In this document: piece by piece, positions 1-9,900 of the stretch
Position numbering within the stretch: the stretch's first letter is position 1
Layout of the letters: each line of letters opens with the position of its first letter
IMG/VR virus record: IMGVR_UViG_3300007538_000035
Coordinates: 1 to 50,333 of that record
Reading direction: 5' to 3' (one strand)
DNA: 50,333 bases
Source: a virus
Notes under the pieces: model-generated
What the model was told of the DNA's origin: nothing
Seen by the model: only the letters and a program-made list of their open reading frames with translations
Database searches by the model: none
Made by a program: the position numbers and the translations under genes

Positions 1-1
1 G

Positions 2-496
2 TATAACCAACCATCGCTAGTAATTGGCATTTTTATGTCGTTTTATGACGTCCATATCAACAGGATTCCCTATGGTGGCGTACTCACATACGAACACTTA
101 GAACCTATTGAATCGACAAATAAACCCATGTTAGCGGTTGAGAAGGATATCTTAAATAAGGTAATCAATCCTAACAACATGGAGTACTTAAAGTACAATG
201 AACGAATGTTTAACAAAGTGTATGTTCCTTCTCTAGATTACACATACTACTTAATTCAAATTGCCGATGAGGACGTAAACGTAATTGCCCCCTTCAAACA
301 TCAAGGGGATCTTTGCGCCCAAAACGAAAGATTTAGCTTGATACGATGGGGTTCCCAAGTAGATTTAGTTCTACCTCTGGACGACAGATTTAACTTCGAA
401 CTTGTGTTAGATGATACTATGCATGTTAATGCAGGTCTCGATAAACTAGTAAAAATCAACTATCAAGACAATGGCATCAAATCATCATACCGATGA
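2..496 (+). CDS. psd: Phosphatidylserine decarboxylase, C-terminal part (gene begins before the window)
   Basis: The frame is open from base 2 with no start codon needed, so this is the 3' end of a longer gene; the ATG at 35 is only an internal Met. The 164 visible residues match the end of the short (archaeal/Bacteroidetes) type of pyruvoyl-dependent phosphatidylserine decarboxylase, which turns phosphatidylserine into phosphatidylethanolamine at the membrane. Counting from the Met at 35, FYDVHINR (residues 3-10) is the conserved DVHxNR block, NERFSLIRWGS (98-108) is the conserved block holding the self-cleavage site, and QVDLVLP follows it. Family knowledge places cleavage between Gly107 and Ser108, Ser108 becoming the pyruvoyl group of a short alpha chain. 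The gene overlaps phoH by 26 bases, so the two are probably co-expressed. The family call is strong; whether the enzyme is active and what it acts on are inference. Confidence 0.85.
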   Translation, partial: YNQPSLVIGIFMSFYDVHINRIPYGGVLTYEHLEPIESTNKPMLAVEKDILNKVINPNNMEYLKYNERMFNKVYVPSLDYTYYLIQIADEDVNVIAPFKHQGDLCAQNERFSLIRWGSQVDLVLPLDDRFNFELVLDDTMHVNAGLDKLVKINYQDNGIKSSYR

Positions 497-1205
497 GGTA
501 TTTAGAGAAAAAAGAATAGTGAAAAACCCTATTAAATTTAAAATTCCTTTAAACGAAGAACAGAAAAACGCTAAAGACGAAATATTAAAAAATACTTTAA
601 CAATTTTAGCTGGTAGAGCAGGTTCAGGTAAAACATTACTTGCTTGTCAGATTGCATTAGATGGTTTATTGAGAAGACATTTTGAAAAAATTATCATTAC
701 TCGACCAACAGTTTCAAAAGAAGAAATAGGTTTTTTACCTGGTGATTTAAGAGAAAAAATGGATCCTTGGATTCAACCAATTTACCAAAACATGTATGCT
801 TTATACGATAAAGAAAAAGTAGAAGCATTAATTAATGATGGTAAAATTGAAATTGTACCTTTAGCATTTATGCGAGGTAGAACATTCTTAGATTCATGTA
901 TTATTGTTGATGAAGCACAAAACGTTACTCATGAGCAAATGGAAATGATTGCTACTCGTATCGGTTTACGCTCCAAAATGATTATTTGTGGAGATGACTA
1001 CCAGGTAGACTTAAAATCAAAACGCGAATCAGGGTTTAGATTTTTGTATACTGCTGCTAAACGAGTAAAAAATATGGTAGGTATTACTCTTAAAGAAAAT
1101 CATAGAGATCCTATTGTAGACGATCTTCTAGAGATTTATGAAGAAGCTACCGAAAGAGGAATTATAACAGGTTCATCAGGTACCTCAGGTAGATCTAGAA
1201 ATTAA
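471..1205 (+). CDS. phoH: PhoH-like P-loop ATPase
   Basis: A 244-residue PhoH-family protein, common in phages of aquatic bacteria; its biochemical role (an ATPase, possibly acting on RNA) is not settled. The Walker A motif GRAGSGKT is at residues 48-55, the Walker B motif IIVDEAQN at 144-151, and the intervening ITRPTVSKEEIGFLPGDL block (77-94) is typical of the family. The start overlaps the end of the psd gene by 26 bases. The last residues, GSSGTSGRSRN, are unlike the PhoH core: they are a short Gly-Ser-Thr tail whose DNA (1170-1191) is identical over 22 bases to repeat DNA in the large fibre gene (10028-10049). The gene is followed at once by a hairpin terminator. Confidence 0.92.
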   Translation: MASNHHTDEVFREKRIVKNPIKFKIPLNEEQKNAKDEILKNTLTILAGRAGSGKTLLACQIALDGLLRRHFEKIIITRPTVSKEEIGFLPGDLREKMDPWIQPIYQNMYALYDKEKVEALINDGKIEIVPLAFMRGRTFLDSCIIVDEAQNVTHEQMEMIATRIGLRSKMIICGDDYQVDLKSKRESGFRFLYTAAKRVKNMVGITLKENHRDPIVDDLLEIYEEATERGIITGSSGTSGRSRN

Positions 1206-1225
1206 TAAAAATACATGTTTATTTT

Positions 1226-1256
1226 GAGGGTTCCATTAATTGGAGCCCTCTTTTTT
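1226..1256 (+). terminator. Rho-independent terminator after phoH
   Basis: A 9-bp stem (GAGGGTTCC with GGAGCCCTC, one G-T pair) around a 7-base loop is followed by six T. The T run passes directly into the promoter-like motif of the next gene. Confidence 0.85.
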
Positions 1257-1268
1257 AATATTTATAAC
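1257..1268 (+). promoter_or_regulatory. Promoter-like motif AATATTTATAAC before the neck genes
   Basis: This is the reference copy of a motif found before most virion and lysis genes in the window. It lies 14 bases before the ATG at 1283, directly after a terminator. I read it as a phage late promoter because of its position; no transcript data are available. Confidence 0.6.
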
Positions 1269-1282
1269 CAAAATGAAATTTC

Positions 1283-2434
1283 ATGGCTAATATTCCTATA
1301 TACGATGGCGCCCCTGTTTGGAACTCAGCAGCAGTTCCATTTGGTTTCTACAGTTCAGATGCAGAATTCCAAGCAGATGCTGTAAAAGTTGCTAAATTCT
1401 GTGCAAGTCGCTTAGGATATCCTATTGTAGACATTGAACTACAATCAGGATCATTCTTTACAGCGTTCGAAGAAGCTATAACAACATACGGGAATGAACT
1501 TTATGCCTATAAAATTAGAGAAAATTATCTTTCATTAGAAGGAATTCAAACAGGATCTGCTCAAGATTTAAATACAAAAGTAATTACTCCCACAATGGCT
1601 CGTATTATTGCCCTTTCTGAACAATATGGAGTTGAAGCAGGTTCAGGTGGTAATGTAAACTGGTATGACGGTTTAATTCCTTTATCCGCTAGCCAACAAG
1701 ATTATGATTTAGATGCTTGGGCCACCGATGAAGGTATTACAGGTAGTATTGAAATTAAAAGAGTGTTTTATGAAGCACCCCCTGCGATTGTAAGATATTT
1801 TGATCCTTATGCGGGTACCGGTACTGACTTAGCAGGTTTATTAGAATCTTTTGGATTTGGTAATTATTCTCCTGGTATCAACTTTATGATGATGCCTATC
1901 AACTTTGATATTCAAAAGATGCAAGCGATTGAATTTAATGACCAAATTAGAAAATCTAATTATTCATTTGAAATTCACAATAATCAACTTAAAGTATTCC
2001 CTATCCCGGATCACAATGATTTACAATTAAAAATTCAATATCTTATTAAAGAAGAAAGAGCAGATGCTGCTATTGGATCTAGTGATGGAGCTATTAGTAA
2101 TGTAAGTAATGTTCCTTATACTAATCCTAATTATAGCCAAATTAATTCAGTGGGAAGAAGTTGGATTTTTGAATACACATTAGCTTTAGCTAAAGAAATG
2201 TTAGGATATGTGAGAGGTAAATACTCTAATGTACCTATTCCCGGTGCTGAGGTAACTTTAAACCAAAGTGATTTAATTTCAGCTGCAACATCTGAAAAAA
2301 ATGCTTTAATTGAAAGATTAAGAGCCTATTTTGACGAAACTTCTCGTAAATCATTATTAGAGTCTCGTTCTATGGAAACAGATTTTAGAGCAAAGGAATT
2401 AAATCAGGTACCATTTACAATTTACGTAGGATAA
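1283..2434 (+). CDS. gp13: Neck protein, T4 gp13-like
   Basis: A 383-residue virion protein, probably the gp13-type neck protein that joins the head vertex to the tail. The N-terminal block with FCASRLGYPIVDIELQSG (residues 39-56) followed by FEEAITTYGNELYAYKIREN is a pattern I associate with gp13 homologues of marine T4-like phages. T4 gp13 is shorter (about 309 residues). The following two genes look like gp14 and gp15, so the T4 gene order 13-14-15 supports the call. A late-type motif lies 14 bases before the start, and there is no Shine-Dalgarno sequence. The family match is from memory of conserved blocks, not an alignment. Confidence 0.65.
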   Translation: MANIPIYDGAPVWNSAAVPFGFYSSDAEFQADAVKVAKFCASRLGYPIVDIELQSGSFFTAFEEAITTYGNELYAYKIRENYLSLEGIQTGSAQDLNTKVITPTMARIIALSEQYGVEAGSGGNVNWYDGLIPLSASQQDYDLDAWATDEGITGSIEIKRVFYEAPPAIVRYFDPYAGTGTDLAGLLESFGFGNYSPGINFMMMPINFDIQKMQAIEFNDQIRKSNYSFEIHNNQLKVFPIPDHNDLQLKIQYLIKEERADAAIGSSDGAISNVSNVPYTNPNYSQINSVGRSWIFEYTLALAKEMLGYVRGKYSNVPIPGAEVTLNQSDLISAATSEKNALIERLRAYFDETSRKSLLESRSMETDFRAKELNQVPFTIYVG

Positions 2435-2435
2435 G

Positions 2436-2957
2436 ATGGCTTTATACGGTGGTTCAAGAGATATAAGTCTATTTAGACATATGAATAGGGAATTGATGCA
2501 CGATATCATTTCTCAACAATGTGTCGTGTACAAATACAACCTTGAAGAAAGTAAAGTAAATATTTATGGTGAATCTTCAACATCTAAGGTTTACCAAGCC
2601 CCAGTGTTATTGTATTGTTTAATTGACAGATCAAATCAAGATTTTCCAATACAAGAAATAGGCCCAGATTTAAAATGGACCCCTACTTTTAGATTTTTAA
2701 TTGATGATTTAACTCAAGCAAATCTAGTATTAGAAGTAGGTGATATTATAATGTGGATGGAAAATTATTTCCAAATTGATAATACAGATATGTCTCAACT
2801 ATTTGTAGGTAAAGATCCTGATTATCCTTTTAATGATGATAATGGCAATAATCCACTAGAAACGGATTTAGCTAATTTTGGATATAATGTATCTATACTA
2901 TGTCTTACTCACTATATTCCTGCTGATAAAGTAGGAATTACTAAAGAAAGAATGTAA
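2436..2957 (+). CDS. gp14: Neck protein, T4 gp14-like
   Basis: A 173-residue protein starting two bases after the previous stop and overlapping the next ATG by one base, so the three neck genes form one translational unit. The sequence has a central beta-rich segment with YCLIDRSNQD, DLKWTPTFRFLIDDL and GDIIMWMENYFQID, resembling the middle of gp14 neck proteins, where a similar region ends in a frame-of-reference measurement block. It is shorter than T4 gp14 (256 residues). The assignment rests mainly on the position between gp13-like and gp15-like genes; it could be a different head-tail connector of similar size. Confidence 0.5.
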   Translation: MALYGGSRDISLFRHMNRELMHDIISQQCVVYKYNLEESKVNIYGESSTSKVYQAPVLLYCLIDRSNQDFPIQEIGPDLKWTPTFRFLIDDLTQANLVLEVGDIIMWMENYFQIDNTDMSQLFVGKDPDYPFNDDNGNNPLETDLANFGYNVSILCLTHYIPADKVGITKERM

Positions 2958-3892
2958 TGGCTCAAAGACAAAACAAACCAACCCCTAAATCTCAAAGACA
3001 AATTTCAAATGAATTTGTTCAGCCCTATGATAAAACTATGGGCAATCCTAATTTATCCACAGGTATTAATCGTGGTACTAAATTATCTTGGAGAGGAGAT
3101 ACTACAAAACCTTTTACAGTTGGTATTAAAGATATTGATGAGTCCATTTTATATTATTTTCAAAATATAATTCGTCCTTCAGTAATACAAAATGGTCAAC
3201 GTGTTGAAGTTCCTATTATGTATGGTTCTGCTGAAAGATGGAAACAAGTTCAAAAAGACGGATTTGTACGTGATAAAAAAGGTGCTATTATGATGCCTAT
3301 TATCATGTTTAAGCGTGACTCGTTAGAAAAAAATAGAGGAATTGGCAACAAAATGGATGCTAATAACCCTCAAAACTTTGGTATCTTTCAAAAAGGATAT
3401 TCTAAAAGAAATGCATACGATAATTTTACTGTATTAAACAACAGAATTCCTGAAAAGGAATTTGTGGCCGTAGTTTACCCTGACTACGTTACTATCACAT
3501 ATAGTTGCACTATAGCCACATATTACGTTGAGCAGATGAACAAAATTATTGAAGCAATCAACTATGCCTCAGATTCATATTGGGGTGATCCTGAACGATT
3601 TAAATTTAGAGCAATGATTGATAACTTTGCTAACATTGTTGAATCAACTCAGGGTGAAGAAAGAAATGTTAGAACAACTTTTAATATAAAATTAAATGGC
3701 TATATTATACCTGATATCGTTCAAAAATCATTAGATAGTTTTAATAAATTTAATGAAAAAAGTAAAATTGTTTTCTCTATGGAAGTAGTAACTGATGATG
3801 CCTTCTTTAATGGTAATGTTGAAGACGGTAGAATTGTTACTCCGGAAGTTTCTGAAAGAGAAGCAACCAAAAGAACGAATATTATTTCTTAA
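2957..3892 (+). CDS. gp15: Tail completion/sheath stabiliser protein, T4 gp15-like
   Basis: A 311-residue protein, probably the gp15-type tail terminator that caps the sheath and tube at the head-proximal end. Blocks that fit are ESILYYFQNIIRP, VEVPIMYGSAERWKQVQ (the 'VPI.YG..E+W' signature), MMPIIMFKRD and the later YSCTIATYYVEQMNKIIEAI segment, in the same order as in gp15/gp3-type proteins. Its start overlaps the gp14-like stop by one base (TAATG). It ends just before the late-type motif of the giant fibre gene. In T4 the sheath and tube genes would follow soon; here a 22-kb island intervenes. Confidence 0.65.
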   Translation: MAQRQNKPTPKSQRQISNEFVQPYDKTMGNPNLSTGINRGTKLSWRGDTTKPFTVGIKDIDESILYYFQNIIRPSVIQNGQRVEVPIMYGSAERWKQVQKDGFVRDKKGAIMMPIIMFKRDSLEKNRGIGNKMDANNPQNFGIFQKGYSKRNAYDNFTVLNNRIPEKEFVAVVYPDYVTITYSCTIATYYVEQMNKIIEAINYASDSYWGDPERFKFRAMIDNFANIVESTQGEERNVRTTFNIKLNGYIIPDIVQKSLDSFNKFNEKSKIVFSMEVVTDDAFFNGNVEDGRIVTPEVSEREATKRTNIIS

Positions 3893-3895
3893 TTT

Positions 3896-3907
3896 TATAT
3901 TTATATC
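3896..3907 (+). promoter_or_regulatory. Promoter-like motif (TATATTTATATC) before the giant fibre gene
   Basis: A variant of AATATTTATAAC, 15 bases before the ATG at 3923, the same spacing as at 1257. It begins only four bases after the gp15-like stop. Confidence 0.5.
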
Positions 3908-3922
3908 AAACCACACGTATAA

Positions 3923-6900
3923 ATGGCCAACGTAAGATTTTTAGACCAAGTATCAATTACATCATTCCAAGGAGCAGATGGAATAAGTGGAGAATCTGGA
4001 CAATCAGGTTCTTCAGGTTCTTCAGGAAGTGCCGGCAGTTCTGGTACTTCTGGAAGCTCAGGGACATCTGGTACTTCAGGTTTTTCTAGTTCTTCAGGAA
4101 GTGCAGGTTCTTCAGGTTCAAGTGGTTCACAAGGTTCCTCAGGTTTATCAGGTAGTTCAGGAGCTAATGGATCTTCTGGAGATTCAGGTTCAAACGGTAC
4201 TTCAGGTAGTAGTGGTCTTTCAGGAACACAAGGTACATCTGGTACTAGTGGTGGTGCCTCGGGTTCAAGTGGTACAGGAGGTTCATCAGGTGCTTCTGCT
4301 GTAGCTAGCAGCTCAGGCTCATCAGGTTCTTCAGGTTCATCAGGTAGTTCTGGTGAAGCTGGTACTTCAGGTGAATCCGGTTCTTCAGGAACTAGCGGAA
4401 CTTCAGGTTCAATAGGTTCAGCGGGTGATGACGGTTTTAGTGGTTTTAGCGGCTCATCAGGTTCAACAGGTTCAGCAGGTTCATCAGGAGAAAATGGAAC
4501 TTCAGGTGTTTCAGGATCTTCAGGTAGTTCAGGTTCATCAGGTACAGTAGGTGCTGACGGAGCTTCACGTACAAGTGGGGTTTCAGGTACTTCAGGTACT
4601 ACAGGTTCTAATGGAGATGCTGGAGCTGATGGTACTTCAAATACTTCAGGTACCTCAGGTTCATCAGGTTCAACTGGTACCTCAGGTACTACAGGTGCTG
4701 ATGGTTTAAATAGAACTAGTGGCATTTCAGGATCTTCAGGTTCAACTGGTACTTCAGGTACAGTAGGTGCCACAGGAGCTTCACGCACTAGTGGCGAATC
4801 CGGAACTTCAGGTACTACAGGTTCAAGTGGTACAGCTGGTACTAATGGTGCTAGTTTTACATCAGGCGAATCTGGAACCTCAGGTTCAACAGGTACTTCA
4901 GGTACAGTAGGTGCCACAGGAGCTTCAAGAACTTCAGGTCAATCAGGAACTTCAGGTTCAACTGGTTCAGCAGGTACAACAGGTGAAAATGGAACAGCAG
5001 GTCAATCTGCTTTAAGTAATACATCAGGAACATCTGGATCTTCAGGTACTACAGGTAGTGCTGGAGATGCAGGTGAATCAAATTTATCAGCTACCTCAGG
5101 TACAAGTGGTACCTCAGGATCTACAGGTACAAGTGGTACTGTAGGAGCTGACGGAGCTTCACGTACAAGTGGGGTTTCAGGTACTAGTGGTTCTACTGGT
5201 ACAAGTGGTAGTGTAGGAGCAGATGGTTCTTCACAAACCTCAGGTACTAGTGGTACTTCAGGTTCAACTGGTTCAGCAGGAGCTGCAGGTGAATCAAATT
5301 TATCATCAACCTCAGGCACAAGTGGTACTTCAGGTACTACAGGTTCCGCAGGAGATGCAGGTGAAAGTAACTTATCTTCTACTTCAGGTACTAGTGGTAC
5401 TAGTGGTACTACAGGTTCTGCCGGAATCGCAGGAGAAAGTAATTTAAGTTCTACCTCAGGTACTAGTGGTTCTACTGGTACTTCAGGTACCGTAGGAGCT
5501 GATGGAGCTTCACGCACAAGTGGTGTTTCAGGCACCTCGGGTTCAACAGGAACTTCAGGTACAGCAGGTTCAAATGGAGCTAGTGATACCTCAGGTGTTA
5601 GTGGTACTTCAGGTTCTACAGGTACTAGTGGTACTGTAGGAGCTGATGGTTTATCAAGAACTTCAGGAACTAGTGGAACTTCAGGTACTACAGGTACTAC
5701 AGGTTCAGCTGGTGAATCAAATAATAGCGCAACTTCAGGTACTAGTGGTACTTCAGGTACTACAGGTTCAGTAGGAGCTGCGGGTGAAAGCAATTTAAGT
5801 GCAACTTCAGGTACTAGTGGTTCTACAGGTTCATCAGGTACTGTAGGTGCTGATGGTGCTTCACGTACAAGTGGAGTTAGTGGAACCTCAGGTTCTACAG
5901 GTACTTCAGGTTCAGTAGGAGCTGATGGTTCTTCACAAACCTCAGGTACTAGCGGTACTTCAGGTTCAACTGGTTCAGCAGGAGCTGCCGGTGAATCTAA
6001 CTTATCATCAACTTCAGGAACATCAGGTTCATCAGGTACTACAGGTAGTGCGGGTGTAGCCGGAGAAAGTAATTTGTCATTTACTTCAGGAACAAGTGGT
6101 TCTTCAGGAACAACAGGTTCAGCTGGAGTAGCAGGACAATCAAACAATAGTGCAACTTCTGGTACTTCAGGTACTAGTGGTTCTACAGGTTCATCAGGTA
6201 CTGTAGGTGCCGATGGAGCTTCACAAACTTCTGGTACTTCTGGTACTTCAGGTTCAACTGGCACTTCAGGCTCAGCTGGAGCTGATGGTGAATCTTTCAC
6301 AAGTGGTGTTAGCGGAACTTCAGGTTCAACTGGTACTTCAGGTACTACAGGAGCCGATGGTGCTTCACGCACAAGTGGAGTTAGTGGAACTAGTGGTTCT
6401 ACAGGTTCAGCAGGTACAAGTGGTGAAAATGGTACTGTAGGTGCCTCAGCATTAAGCGCAACCTCAGGAACTTCAGGTTCATCTGGTACTTCAGGTTCAG
6501 CCGGAGACGCAGGTGCTTCAAATTTAAGTGCAACTTCAGGAACTTCAGGTTCATCAGGAACAACCGGTTCAGCAGGGGTTGCAGGTGAAAGTAATTTATC
6601 ATTCACTTCAGGTACTAGTGGTACTTCAGGAACTACAGGTTCAGCTGGGGTAGCAGGTGAAAGTGGATTAAGCAATACATCAGGAACCGCAGGTACTTCA
6701 GGTACACAAGGTTCAAGTGGTACTGGAGCAGGAGCTGGTACAAGTGGTGAATCTGGTACTTCAGGTACTAGTGCAGATTCAGGTACTAGCGGTACTTCAG
6801 GTTCAACTGGTACTTCAGGTTCTACAGGAATTGCAGGTGAATCAGGTTTATCAGTAACTTCTGGTACCTCAGGTACTAGTGGTTCTACAGGTTCATCAGG

Positions 6901-9900
6901 TACTGTAGGTGCCGATGGTACTTCAAGAACTTCAGGTGTTTCAGGAACTTCAGGTTCAACTGGTACTTCAGGTTCAGTAGGAGCTGATGGTTCTTCACAA
7001 ACTTCAGGTACATCTGGTACTTCAGGAACAACGGGCTCTGCAGGAGATGCAGGTGAATCAAATTTAAGTGCAACTTCAGGAACTAGTGGTTCAAGTGGTA
7101 CTACAGGTTCAGCCGGAATTGCAGGCGAAAGTAACTTATCTTCTACTTCAGGAACTTCAGGTTCATCAGGAACAACGGGTTCTGCAGGAGTAGCAGGTCA
7201 ATCAAATGATAGTGCGACTTCAGGTACTAGCGGTACTTCAGGTTCAACTGGTACTTCAGGTACTGTAGGAGCTGATGGAGCATCTCGTACTTCAGGTGTT
7301 TCAGGAACTTCAGGTTCAACAGGTTCATCAGGTACAGTAGGTGCTGATGGAGCTTCACAAACTTCTGGTACTTCAGGTACTAGTGGTTCTACAGGTACTG
7401 TAGGAGCTGCGGGTGAAAGTAATTTAAGTGCTACTTCAGGAACAAGTGGTTCTTCAGGAACAACAGGTTCAGCTGGGGTTGCCGGAGAAAGTAATTTAAG
7501 CTCTACTTCAGGAACTTCAGGTTCATCAGGAACTACAGGTTCTACAGGAGTAGCAGGACAATCAAATAATAGTGCTACCTCAGGTACTTCAGGTTCAACT
7601 GGTACTTCAGGTACTCAGGGTTCAGCAGGAGATTCAAAAGTTTCAGGAGTTTCAGGAACTTCAGGAACAACTGGTTCAAGTGGTACTAAAGGAAATGCTG
7701 GAATTGATGGTACTTCAGGTTTAAGTGCTACAAGCGGTACTACAGGATCTAATGGCTCATCAGGTGCCGATGGTGCCGCAGGTACCAGTGGTGTATCTTC
7801 AACATCAGGTACTACAGGATCTAACGGTAGTTCAGGACAAAACGGAGTTGCAGGTACTTCAGGAGTATCAGGCACTTCAGGAACTACAGGTTCAAATGGT
7901 ACTGTAGGTGCTGATGGAATTTCAGGCACTTCCGGAGTTTCAGGTACTTCAGGTTCAACTGGTACTTCAGGTACAAATGGAGCTAATGGAGCTTCAAGAA
8001 CTTCAGGCGTTAGTGGAACTAGTGGTTCAACTGGTACTGCAGGTACCTCAGGTGAAAACGGAACTGCAGGTTTATCTGCATTAAGTGCTACTTCAGGTAC
8101 AACTGGTTCTTCAGGTACCTCAGGAAATGCAGGTACTGCTGGTAACTCAGCTTTAAGTGCAACTTCAGGAACCTCAGGTTCATCAGGTACTACAGGTACT
8201 GTAGGTGCTGATGGTGCTTCACGCACTTCAGGTATTAGCGGAACTTCAGGTTCAACTGGTACAAGTGGTACTAGCGGAGAAAATGGTACTGTAGGAGCCT
8301 CTGCACAAAGTGGCACTTCAGGTTCTACAGGTACAGCAGGTACTTCAGGAAAAGATGGAGTAGCAGGTACCTCAGGAGTATCTAGTACTTCAGGAACTAC
8401 AGGTTCAGCTGGTACTTCAGGAAAAGATGGAGTAGCAGGTACTTCAGGTGAAAGTGCTACAAGTGGTACTCAAGGTTCAACTGGTACCTCAGGAAAAGAT
8501 GGAGCTAACGGAACTAGTGGTAAAGCTGGCACATCAGGTTCAACTGGTACCTCAGGTACAAACGGAGCAGATGGAGCTAATAGAACCTCAGCTGTAAGTG
8601 GAACTAGTGGTACTTCAGGTACAGCAGGTTCAAATGGAGCTGCTGGACTTTCAGGTGATAGTAGAACTTCAGGTACAAGTGGTACTTCAGGAACAACGGG
8701 TTCAGCAGGAGATGCTGGTCAATCAAATGATAGTGCAACATCAGGAACTTCAGGTTCATCTGGTACAACTGGTACAGTTGGAGCCGATGGTGCTTCTCGT
8801 ACAAGTGGTAAATCTGGTACTTCAGGTTCTACAGGAACTTCAGGTACATCAGGAGCAAATGGGACAGTAGGCGCTTCTGCTTTAAGTGGTACCTCAGGTT
8901 CAACAGGTACTTCAGGCACCTCAGGAAATGCAGGTACAACTGGAAAATCAGCTGAAAGTGCTACCTCAGGTACAACAGGTTCATCTGGTACTACTGGAGC
9001 AGCTGGAACAGCTGGTCAATCTAATCTAAGTGCTACCTCAGGTACAAGTGGATCTTCAGGAACTACTGGTTCTCAAGGTGCAGCAGGACAAAGTAATTTA
9101 TCATCTACTTCAGGTACAAGTGGTACAAGTGGTACTTCAGGAACTCAGGGTTCATCAGGTATAACTGGAAATGGTGAAGACCCAGGTTCAGGAACGAGTG
9201 GAACTTCTGGTACTTCAGGTACTACTGGTACAACAGGTTCAGCTGGAGTAGCAGGCCAATCTAACCAATCAGCTACTTCAGGTACTTCAGGTTCAACTGG
9301 TACAAATGGTACTGTGGGTGCAAACGGAGCTTCAAGAACTTCGGGAGTTTCAGGAACTTCAGGTTCAACTGGTACAAATGGTACAAGCGGTAAAGATGGA
9401 ATTGCAGGTACTAGTGGTGTATCTTCAACCTCAGGAACAACTGGATCTGCGGGTACAACTGGTGCCAATGGAACTGCTGGAAACTCAGGTTTAAGTGCAA
9501 CTTCAGGAACAGCCGGTACTTCAGGTACTACAGGTTCAACCGGAAACGCAGGTCAATCAAATCAATCAGCTACTTCAGGTACTTCAGGTACTTCAGGTAC
9601 AACAGGTTCTGTAGGAGTAGCAGGTCAATCAAATAATAGTGCAACTTCAGGAACTTCAGGTTCTTCAGGTACAAACGGTACAGTTGGAGCTAATGGTGCT
9701 TCACGTACAAGTGGTGTTAGTGGAACTAGTGGTTCAACTGGTACAAGCGGTACTTCAGGAAATAATGGAACTGTAGGTGCTTCTGCCCTAAGTGGTACTT
9801 CAGGTTCAACAGGAACCTCAGGTACTTCAGGAGAAAATGGAACTGTAGGTGCTTCAGCATTAAGTGGTACTTCAGGTACTACAGGTTCATCTGGTACTAC

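Noticed and set aside
35-496. A complete 153-residue gene beginning at the ATG at 35
   Set aside because: The frame is open to the window start and the upstream codons (YNQPSLVIGIF) fit the decarboxylase family, so the ATG is internal.
2559-2570. AATATTTATGGT inside the gp14-like gene as a promoter
   Set aside because: It lies within coding sequence (codons for V-N-I-Y-G), with no gene start nearby, and is expected by chance in AT-rich DNA.
5002-6675. Long minus-strand open frame coding Val-Pro-Glu repeats (and similar ones at 3901-4917, 7615-8316, 12811-14217, 18472-19599)
   Set aside because: These are the exact antisense of Gly-Thr-Ser codons; stop codons are absent only because of the repeat composition. 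There are no promoters, start contexts or non-repeat domains.
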